Source: Desulfatitalea sp. UBA4791 (GTDB lineage Bacteria > Desulfobacterota > Desulfobacteria > Desulfobacterales > Desulfosarcinaceae). From it: DNA of 11,265 nucleotides. Position numbers and translations under genes: made by a program. Shown here piece after piece: positions 7,301-11,265 of this stretch. The stretch spans positions 1 to 11,265 of the forward strand of contig DHGT01000121.1 of the NCBI GenBank assembly GCA_002402905.1, in the 5' to 3' direction. The notes beneath the pieces were generated by a model. The model was not told the DNA's origin. It did no database searches and was given only the letters and a program-made list of their open reading frames with translations. Each line of letters begins with the position of its first letter. Within the stretch, counting starts at the first letter, position 1.

Positions 7301-10121
7301 GGAGAAGCCGCTTGCGCGTGATCAGCATTCGCCAGGCTGTGCGCGATACCGCATCCAGGCTGAAGAAAGCTTCGTAGGGCAGGCATACGATCGTGAACGC
7401 CGCCTGCATCCATTGCCGGCGTGCAGCGCGCACCTCGGCCGCGAGGTGCTGTACCAAGGTCACATCGCCCTGCTTCTGAACCACACTCAGGGACGAGGCG
7501 ATCAAGGAGGGCAGCAGGACCAGGCCGATGGACGCCAGGGTCCAGAATCCCGACGATGGCAGGACGGTCCAGCCCAACAGCAGCAGCAGAGTCAGCGCCG
7601 CGGCCATCAGGCTGCGTCGCAGGTTGTCGAAGATTTTCCAGCGTGAGAGCATGGAGAGCGGATTCTTCTGCCGGCGCGCATCGGGCATGGGGATATCCGG
7701 CAACAGCCAGCGTGCAATCTGCCAGTCGCCGCGGATCCAGCGGTGCCTGCGGCTCACATCCGCACTGTAGTGCGAAGGGTATTCCTCGTACAACTGCACA
7801 TCGCTCAACAGCCCGGACCGGGCGTAGCATCCTTCCAGAAGATCGTGGCTGAGGATCCGGTTCTCGGGCAGCCGCCCCGCCAGCGCCTGTTCGAATGCGT
7901 CCACTTCATAAATGCCCTTGCCGATGAACGAACCTTCCCCGAACAGGTCCTGGTATACATCCGAAACGGTGCGCGTATAGGGATCGATGCCGGGCTCGCT
8001 GGCGCACATGTGCGCATAGCGCGACCGGTTCATGCCGGACAGGCTCACCGCCACCCGTGGCTGGAGTATGCCATACCCCGCAACGACCCGTTGTCGGCCT
8101 TCATCGTAGCGCGCGCAATTGAGCGGGTGCGCCATGGCGCCCACAAACTGCCAGGCCGAATCGCGCGCCAGCTGCGTATCGGTGTCCAGTGTGATCACAT
8201 ACTTGATATTCGGCAAGACCCTGGTATCACCGACGACGAGTGCAAAGCGGTCCTCTTTTGCACCATGTGCCCCGCCGCGCAGAAGCCAGTTCAAGTCCGT
8301 AAGTTTGCCGCGCTTGCGTTCGTATCCCATCCAGATGCGGTCTCGCGGGTTCCATCGGCGCGGCCGATGAAACAGGAAGAAGGAAGCACCGGCCGGATTT
8401 GGGTATTTGTCGTTGAGCGCTTCGATGCGTTGCCGGGCCAGGCACAACAGTGCCTCATCCTCCGGCAGATATTCTGCTTCGGCGTCGCGAAAATCGGTCA
8501 GCAGGCCGAAATGCAGGTGGTCATCGCGATTGGCCAGAAAGCGCACTTCCAAGGCTTCGCACAGTTCCTCGATGTTTTGAGTGCTCGTGAGCATGGTCGG
8601 GATCACGACCAGCGTGCATAATTCCGAAGGGATCCCTTGGGAGAAGTCCATGCGGGGCAGCGGGCGCGGCGTCGCCAGCAACATGGCCAGCCAGTTCACC
8701 AGGGCGACCGCCAGATGACTGGCGCACAGCAGTACGAGCGGTGCGAAAAGCCCGAGCGTCCAACCCTGCGATCCGTCGGCATAGGCCTTGCCCAACAACC
8801 ATCCGGCCAGCACCGCGGTCAGCAGCAGTATGGTGCCGCAATACAGTGGCAAGGAGAGCCCGCGGCCGGCTTTGCGGATCGCCTCGGCCTGTGACAGGCG
8901 TACTTGCGCCGCTCGTTCCAACTCCGCCCGTCCCGCGTCGATCAGGTAGAACCCGACATGTGCCGCGCGGTCGTCGCCGCCTTTGCGGGCAGCGCACGCA
9001 CGCGCCAACTGGATCGCCTGGCGGGCCACCTCGCTTTCGGAGTGCGGGCTGCGCCTGGCGATCTTCTCCACGACGTGGCGGTAGCGATCACGCGTGGTAA
9101 AATCCATTTTTCCATAGACATCGCCGGGATCTTCGCACAGGATCTGCTCGGCTACGCTCATCGTTTCGACGAATTCACGCCAGTCCATTGCGGTCAGGAA
9201 ACGAAGGCTGCCGATGCTGTTGCTCATCGAGACCTGGTCCGCTGCCTGCTGTTGGGCCTCCATGCCTACCAGCTGTTCGATCGTCTGGCTGGACTCGGCC
9301 AGCCGCTGTTCGATCCAGTTGAGCGGCAGTGCAAGTGCGGGACCCTGGTCCTGCAGACAGCGCGTCAGCTCCGCAACAAACGCGCTCACCATCGGGGGGT
9401 GCGCGCGTGCCATGTCAGCCACCGCCAGAATCAGGCTCTTGGGGTCCTTCCCGGCGATTTCCGTCATCCGATCAGCCCAATAATTGGCACGATTTCGCTC
9501 GATCCGATCGGTGCTGATCAACGCGGCCACCCGGCGTAGGTTTTCGATCAAGGCCAGACGCAGCATGATGGGGATGGCCCACAATTCGCCAAGACTCAGG
9601 ATCCTCACCGACTGATACGCAGCCACGAAGCTGCTCAGATTCTCCGGATCCACACGCCCATCGCCATGGGCGACAATCTCCAGGGCAATGTCGTATACGC
9701 GCGGAAATCCAGATAGCGGGCCGTTCGACAGCCGCGGCAGTTCACGGCTGTACCCCTTGGGCAGGTGGCGCTTGGCCGTTCGAATCTGTTCCTCGATCAG
9801 ATAGAAGTTGTCGAGCAGCCACTCCCCGGCCGGTGCAATCCTGAGTTTGGCCATAACCGCCTCGGTCAACAAGTCGCGGGCACCGACCAGAACGACTTCA
9901 TTTTCGGCGAGGCGCGGCAAGAGGCGATCCCGCGGGCGCCCAGACATCAACTGGTGTGTGTCCGCGAGCATTTTACCATGCCGCTGCATCTGATCGGCAC
10001 TGAACAGTTCCGATCGGAGCGGCCGTTCATCCTCGCTACCCGTTCCTGACGGGTCGCTTCCGCCCATGGGCGTCCTTAAAAAGCCCAAGGACTGGAATAT
10101 CCTCCTGCCGTTAAAACTCAT
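1329..10121 (-). CDS. ndvB: Cyclic beta-1,2-glucan synthase (GT84 + glycoamylase-like + GH94)
   Basis: Inner-membrane synthase, about 2930 residues (Agrobacterium ChvB-type proteins are about 2800-2900), making cyclic beta-1,2-glucan from UDP-glucose. Residues are numbered from the ATG at 10121. In order: a soluble N-terminal part to about 420; membrane segments at 422-482; a GT84 domain at 495-800 with D646-T-D648, the SHDLLEG motif and RRHRW at 791-795; membrane segments at 833-881 and 961-1009; a glycoamylase-like domain at about 1040-1590 (SMFEYLM around E1428, SECGYN around E1470), which in this family is linked to chain cyclisation; two GH94-type beta-sandwiches (from about 1640 and 2140); and a GH94 barrel at about 2440-2840 with FRDQLQD, RCSDDYLWLP and the DWND motif at 2603-2606. 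By family knowledge the GH94 part trims chains by phosphorolysis. All signature motifs are intact and there is no frameshift. Other possible starts are 10184, 10136 and 10067; GAAGG lies 8 bases before 10121. No exporter gene is adjacent. Confidence 0.95.
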   Translation of the reverse strand: MSFNGRRIFQSLGFLRTPMGGSDPSGTGSEDERPLRSELFSADQMQRHGKMLADTHQLMSGRPRDRLLPRLAENEVVLVGARDLLTEAVMAKLRIAPAGEWLLDNFYLIEEQIRTAKRHLPKGYSRELPRLSNGPLSGFPRVYDIALEIVAHGDGRVDPENLSSFVAAYQSVRILSLGELWAIPIMLRLALIENLRRVAALISTDRIERNRANYWADRMTEIAGKDPKSLILAVADMARAHPPMVSAFVAELTRCLQDQGPALALPLNWIEQRLAESSQTIEQLVGMEAQQQAADQVSMSNSIGSLRFLTAMDWREFVETMSVAEQILCEDPGDVYGKMDFTTRDRYRHVVEKIARRSPHSESEVARQAIQLARACAARKGGDDRAAHVGFYLIDAGRAELERAAQVRLSQAEAIRKAGRGLSLPLYCGTILLLTAVLAGWLLGKAYADGSQGWTLGLFAPLVLLCASHLAVALVNWLAMLLATPRPLPRMDFSQGIPSELCTLVVIPTMLTSTQNIEELCEALEVRFLANRDDHLHFGLLTDFRDAEAEYLPEDEALLCLARQRIEALNDKYPNPAGASFFLFHRPRRWNPRDRIWMGYERKRGKLTDLNWLLRGGAHGAKEDRFALVVGDTRVLPNIKYVITLDTDTQLARDSAWQFVGAMAHPLNCARYDEGRQRVVAGYGILQPRVAVSLSGMNRSRYAHMCASEPGIDPYTRTVSDVYQDLFGEGSFIGKGIYEVDAFEQALAGRLPENRILSHDLLEGCYARSGLLSDVQLYEEYPSHYSADVSRRHRWIRGDWQIARWLLPDIPMPDARRQKNPLSMLSRWKIFDNLRRSLMAAALTLLLLLGWTVLPSSGFWTLASIGLVLLPSLIASSLSVVQKQGDVTLVQHLAAEVRAARRQWMQAAFTIVCLPYEAFFSLDAVSRTAWRMLITRKRLLQWDISKDTDPHEGTGFAVSWRTMWFAPVLAIATGTYLLVSRPAALGAAAFLLSLWLASPAIAWWVSQPLVRRREWLRSDQNFFLRRLARKTWAFFETFVGPQDNWLPPDNYQEHPVAVVAHRTSPTNMGLALLSNLAAYDFGYLSAGKLLERTTNALRTMGGLERHRGHFYNWYDTQSLKPLSPLFISSVDSGNLAGHLLTLQPGLIALSDEKILETRLFEGLGDTLRIILAAAAANEEAFAHARLARLQEVIDSAVHAPPATLTAWRLCMESLATSAAELVEGSEAFDADPDSQLGWWSRAFAGQCRDILDELTCLAPWAGRLSSRHCSGADIGNVPDLERVPTLRELAALDQNLLPTIARQPNAAPSGQSARPAELQRLVTAGCRHAQARLASIKGLALQCEALARMDYDFLFDEKRDLLAIGYNVGEHRRETGYYDLLASEARFASFVAIAQGKLPQESWFALSRLLTIAGGEPILLSWSGSMFEYLMPLLVMPTYEDSLLDQTYKAAVARQIAYGKKRGVPWGISECGYNAIDVHFNYQYRAFGVPGLGIKRGLAEDLVIAPYASALALMVAPKQACLNLARLSDEGFETRYGLFEAIDYTPSRLPSGQSHAVVRSFMAHHQGMSLLAMANLILDRPMQKRFESVPMFQATRLLLQERIPKATSSYAQTTDTPEHQMVFSAPEAPIRVFTSPDTSNPEVHLLSNGRYHVMITNAGGGYSRWRDLAVTRWREDRTSDNWGTFCYIRDVASRAYWSIACQPTLKRSEHAEVIFSEGRAEFRSHDHGYDTHTEIAVSLEDDIELRRVRITNRARTRRAIDVASYAEVVLAPAAADALHPAFSNLFVQTEILGGQHAILCTRRPRSQGEPSPWMLHLMAVHGAPIQAVSYETDRSRFIGRGNTVADPQAMLGVGGFYTGALSGSEGSVLDPIVAIQCGIVLGPEESATINIVTGIADSREAALHLVDKYQDRRLADRVFDLAWTHGQVLLRQINASQADAQLYGRLAGSIIYANGALRADPSVLIKNRRGQSGLWGYAISGDLPIVLVRVEDAANIELVHQLVRAHAYWRLKGLAVDLVIWHEDHAGYRQLLHDQIMGIIAAGTETNVIDRPGGIFVRSADQISEEDRILIQAVARAIITDSRGSLADQLNRRRVGAAEVPLLVPTRTHRSEPLAEAASPREDLRFYNGMGGFTPDGREYVITTARGQVTPAPWVNVLANPHFGTVISESGLAYTWSENAQEFRLTPWANDPVGDSRGEALYLRDEERGHFWSPTPLPCRGATPYVTRHGFGYSVFEHTERGIHSELWVFVALDAAIKFMVLKVRNVSGRSRRISATGYAEWVLGDLRPAAGMHVITEIDPSSGALFARNAYNTEFRDRVAFFDVDDKMRTISGDRTEFLGRNGTLQSPAAMKRMRLSGKVGAALDPCAAMQVSFDLTDGQEREIVFRLGVGRNPEDARNLVHRFRGSIAARVALEAVWQHWAHTLGAVHVETPDPSLNMLTNGWLLYQTLTCRLWARTASYQSGGAFGFRDQLQDAMALIHARPHILREHLLLCAARQFSEGDVQHWWHPPAGRGVRTRCSDDYLWLPLATCRYVLATGDTGVLDEPIHFLRGRSVKTDEESYYDLPGRSEETASLYEHCVRAILNGLRFGEHGLPLIGSGDWNDGMNLVGEHGRGESVWLGFFLYEVLVHFRKLAGTRGDTAFAERCREEADRLRRNIERHGWDGQWYRRAYFDDGTPLGSAENPECRIDSIAQSWSVLSGAGDHERSRLAMEAVDEHLVRREHGLIQLLDPPFDTSGLNPGYIKGYVPGVRENGGQYTHAAIWAAMAFARLGDNRRAWELFTMINPVNHARSAEETATYKVEPYVIAADVYAVPPHTGRGGWTWYTGSAAWMYRLILESLLGLDLEVDKLRFRPCLPADWKGFKMHYRYRETVYHITVMQLPVGKGGKRVVVDGRAQDDHSIPLIDDRKEHWVEVHLTKTERDSIHQ

Positions 10122-10138
10122 GCTTTGTGCCTTCATCA

Positions 10139-10148
10139 GGTAACAGGC
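10139..10148 (+). repeat. Direct repeat GGTAACAGGC, copy 1
   Basis: The ten bases GGTAACAGGC occur here and again at 10213-10222 in the same orientation, with starts 74 bases apart, just upstream of the preferred ndvB start. A pair of regulator sites is possible, but a 10-base match can also be chance. Confidence 0.35.
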
Positions 10149-10200
10149 TGTGCACCGGGAACGGCCTCTATCGGGAAGGGCCAAAAGGGATTATCGCCCA

Positions 10201-10215
10201 ACCGGCAAAGCCGGT
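10201..10215 (-). other. Short perfect GC-rich hairpin
   Basis: ACCGGC, a three-base loop and GCCGGT form a perfect 6-base-pair stem with five GC pairs. On the minus strand the loop is TTT. No run of T follows on either strand, so it does not meet the form of an intrinsic terminator. It could be a leader structure, a protein site or chance. Confidence 0.35.
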
Positions 10216-10222
10216 AACAGGC
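10213..10222 (+). repeat. Direct repeat GGTAACAGGC, copy 2
   Basis: Second copy of the ten-base repeat found at 10139-10148. It begins inside the right arm of the hairpin at 10201-10215. Confidence 0.35.
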
Positions 10223-10310
10223 GCAGTCGCATTTTGAGGGCGCACTACCAGCTCTTCATCCATGGAATTTCAAGCCAATGGCATGAACTTGATGTGTCAA
10301 ATCACGCCTT

Positions 10311-10320
10311 CCTCCTTTCT
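10311..10320 (-). promoter_or_regulatory. Orphan Shine-Dalgarno sequence AGAAAGGAGG
   Basis: This is among the strongest ribosome-binding matches in the window, yet no recognisable gene follows it. Downstream within range are GTG ATT TGA (a start followed almost at once by a stop) and a TTG that opens 14 codons. It may serve a leader peptide or be the relic of a lost gene. Confidence 0.4.
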
Positions 10321-10364
10321 CGCCTTGGAAGGATTACCGTTCCCGGGAGAGAAGAGTTCGGCCG

Positions 10365-10682
10365 CTATTTTTTCACGTTCAGATTATTCTTCACGGAGCT
10401 GACCCCCTGGACGCTTCTGGCGATTTCACCCGCTTTATCGACGGCATCCTGGCTGTCAACGAAACCGCTCAATTGTACGATGCCTTTGTATGTTTCCACG
10501 CTGATCTCAAAGGACTTGAGGAAATCATCGGCGGCAAGCAGGGACTTCACCTTCGTCGTAATGACCGTATCGTCAACGTACTCACCGGTACCGGACTGTT
10601 TGGATGTCGACGCACACGCCACCAGGCCGGCCATCAGCATCACGATGACCAAATGTCGGATAAAACTGTTTGTTGTCTTCAT
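10365..10682 (-). CDS. BON-domain lipoprotein (OsmY-like, single domain)
   Basis: A 105-residue exported lipoprotein. MKTTNSFIRH and a hydrophobic stretch (residues 11-22) lead to the lipobox L20-V-A-C23. Residue 24 is Ala rather than Asp, which by the Lol sorting rule favours the outer membrane. After a short Ser/Thr/Gly linker, residues about 35-105 form one BON domain, with alternating helix and strand: YVDDTVITTKVKSLL, then GIVQLSGFVDSQDAV, then VSSVKNNLNV at the end. BON domains are thought to bind phospholipid or envelope surfaces and occur in OsmY and its relatives, linked to osmotic and envelope stress. The start at 10682 is preferred over the longer frame from 10745 because it restores a clean signal peptide and has AAGGAG 8 bases upstream. 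The 131-base gap before it could hold its promoter, though I see no good one. Its role next to ndvB is inferred only. Confidence 0.88.
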   Translation of the reverse strand: MKTTNSFIRHLVIVMLMAGLVACASTSKQSGTGEYVDDTVITTKVKSLLAADDFLKSFEISVETYKGIVQLSGFVDSQDAVDKAGEIARSVQGVSSVKNNLNVKK

Positions 10683-10690
10683 GATATCCA

Positions 10691-10696
10691 CTCCTT
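10691..10696 (-). promoter_or_regulatory. Ribosome-binding site fixing the BON lipoprotein start
   Basis: AAGGAG, preceded by a run of A, lies 8 bases before the ATG at 10682. It excludes the in-frame upstream start at 10745, which would put 21 hydrophilic residues before the signal peptide. Confidence 0.7.
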
Positions 10697-10813
10697 TTTT
10701 TGCGAATTCATGAGCAGGCCGATGGAGGCCATCTCCTGTGGGCAAACCCGTCTCATGCGTGACAGCAACTTTTCTGAGCTCCCCAAACCCTGTTTGGTGT
10801 GAATGCCCGGTCT

Positions 10814-10999
10814 CTATTCAAACGACCACAGAATTGCATCCATTTGGTTTTCGATTTCGCTGCGTTTTTCTGAAGTCATCGAATGATACTTTTCCGGACT
10901 TGTGATAAATCCGTCGACGAACTCGGCGAGTTCCGATCCAATGCCGCACGATGACATAAAGTCCGCTTTGGAGTTGGCGCTCCTTTTGATTTGACTCAT
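10814..10999 (-). CDS. Small protein of unknown function beside a response regulator
   Basis: A 61-residue protein I do not recognise. It begins MSQIKRSANSKADFMSS, has one cysteine (C18), no signal peptide and no membrane segment. The second half (ELAEFVDGFITSPEKYHS, then TSEKRSEIENQMDAILW) looks helical and soluble, so a small cytoplasmic helical protein is the best guess. It is supported as a gene by AAGGAG exactly 5 bases before the ATG and by tight placement: the response regulator stop lies only 12 bases upstream, so this ribosome-binding site falls within that gap and the two genes are very probably co-transcribed. That suggests, without proving, a role in the same signalling pathway, for example as a partner of the receiver protein. 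Base composition is AT-rich like the receiver gene and unlike ndvB. Confidence 0.65.
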   Translation of the reverse strand: MSQIKRSANSKADFMSSCGIGSELAEFVDGFITSPEKYHSMTSEKRSEIENQMDAILWSFE

Positions 11000-11004
11000 A
11001 TCTT

Positions 11005-11010
11005 CTCCTT
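11005..11010 (-). promoter_or_regulatory. Ribosome-binding site of the 61-residue protein
   Basis: AAGGAG lies 5 bases before the ATG at 10999, right after the stop of the receiver gene (11014-11012). The packing is typical of coupled genes in one operon. Confidence 0.65.
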
Positions 11011-11011
11011 G

Positions 11012-11265
11012 TCATTTCGTTAAGGCGTTCACGGAAAAGTTTTGAATAGCTGCATCGATTTCCTCCAGGGTAAACGGTTTTGAAATTACATTATCCACCA
11101 CATGGAGACTTTGGGTTATCACGTCTTCCCTGCCTGAACCCGTCATGATAACGACAGGCATACCAGGCGCGTGCTTTTTAATGTTGCAGGCGAAAGCAAC
11201 CCCGTCCATTCCGGGCATCTCGTAATCCGACAGGACGATATCGAATTTGTTTCTCAAAAAAACAC
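11012..11265 (-). CDS. Response regulator receiver domain, N-terminus cut off by window edge
   Basis: The last 83 codons of a CheY-like receiver domain; the reading frame stays open to base 11265, so the start lies outside the window. The first visible complete residue is V1. The phosphate-accepting aspartate is D13 in VLSDYEMPGMDG, the switch threonine is T41 in VIMTGSG and the conserved lysine is K62 in ISKPFT, all in the right order and spacing. The protein ends about 20 residues after K62, which is the end of the receiver fold, so no output domain follows. Unless an output domain lies upstream, this is a stand-alone receiver or the C-terminal receiver of a hybrid sensor kinase. A TTG at 11257 could be read as a start, but it falls inside the fold and has no ribosome-binding site, so I reject it. 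The 61-residue gene follows after 12 bases. Confidence 0.9.
   Translation of the reverse strand, partial: VFLRNKFDIVLSDYEMPGMDGVAFACNIKKHAPGMPVVIMTGSGREDVITQSLHVVDNVISKPFTLEEIDAAIQNFSVNALTK

Larger units (their letters stand above)
10122..10364 (-). other. 243-base gap upstream of ndvB, possible leader
   Basis: This gap between the lipoprotein stop and the preferred ndvB start has no gene I can recognise. On the minus strand it holds an orphan AGAAAGGAGG (10320-10311). A TTG-started 14-codon frame follows (10300-10256, MTHQVHAIGLKFHG) and overlaps, within ATGGATGA, a 31-codon frame (10263-10168) beginning MDEELVVRPQ. It also holds a perfect GC-rich hairpin (10215-10201) and a 10-base direct repeat. 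TTGACA at 10300-10295 matches a -35 exactly, but no -10 follows at the right distance. A leader or 5' untranslated region for ndvB is a reasonable inference; the tiny frames have no recognisable product. Confidence 0.4.

Noticed and set aside
10289..10300. Palindrome TTGA-CACA-TCAA, resembling an FNR/CRP-family site
   Set aside because: FNR sites have TTGAT-N4-ATCAA, with six bases between the TTGA and TCAA arms; here only four separate them. Arms of four bases are short enough to be chance.
10295..10300. TTGACA as a consensus -35 box for ndvB
   Set aside because: The hexamers 15-18 bases downstream (around TTGGCTTG) bear no resemblance to a -10 box.
10150..10713. Plus-strand open frame of 187 codons across the BON gene and the gap
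   Set aside because: It is antisense to a well-supported lipoprotein gene, has no convincing ribosome-binding site, and its translation shows no recognisable domain.
10721..10733. Inverted repeat GATGG-AGG-CCATC upstream of the BON gene
   Set aside because: Only a five-base-pair stem, not followed by a T-run and not overlapping the ribosome-binding site; likely chance.
10783..10797. Stem CCAAAC-CCT-GTTTGG after the 61-residue gene as a terminator
   Set aside because: Six base pairs with only three GC pairs and no T-run on either strand; not a credible intrinsic terminator.

Overview
The window looks like chromosomal DNA of a Gram-negative bacterium. The signs are a lipobox lipoprotein with a BON domain and a very large synthase for periplasmic beta-1,2-glucan. 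Pseudomonadota or Desulfobacterota both fit; nothing here (no rRNA, no diagnostic marker) settles the phylum. Every gene I can support lies on the minus strand, so the natural reading order is from 11265 down to 1.

Reading that way: (i) 11265-11012 is the C-terminal part of a CheY-like receiver domain. It is followed after only 12 bases by (ii) a 61-residue protein of unknown function (10999-10814). (iii) 10682-10365 encodes a small BON-domain lipoprotein. (iv) 10364-10122 is a 243-base gap with a strong but orphan Shine-Dalgarno sequence, a short GC-rich hairpin and a 10-base direct repeat. (v) 10121-1329 is one enormous gene (about 2930 residues) for cyclic beta-1,2-glucan synthase (NdvB/ChvB type), with GT84, glycoamylase-like and GH94 modules. 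It fills 78% of the window. (vi) 1212-208 encodes a zinc-free NADPH-dependent medium-chain reductase of the CurA/leukotriene B4 dehydrogenase type. (vii) 128-1 is the start of a PAS-domain sensor protein that runs off the window.

The central theme is the cell envelope. The synthase polymerises UDP-glucose into beta-1,2-glucan at the inner membrane, and such glucans build up in the periplasm in response to low osmolarity. The BON lipoprotein upstream belongs to a family (OsmY and relatives) tied to envelope and osmotic stress. The flanking receiver and PAS proteins are two-component pieces, but nothing shows that they control the synthase. No glucan exporter (NdvA/ChvA) is visible.

I found no mobile element, CRISPR array, RNA gene or convincing intrinsic terminator. 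I do not see a clearly new biological system. The least explained parts are the gap upstream of ndvB and the small protein paired with the response regulator.
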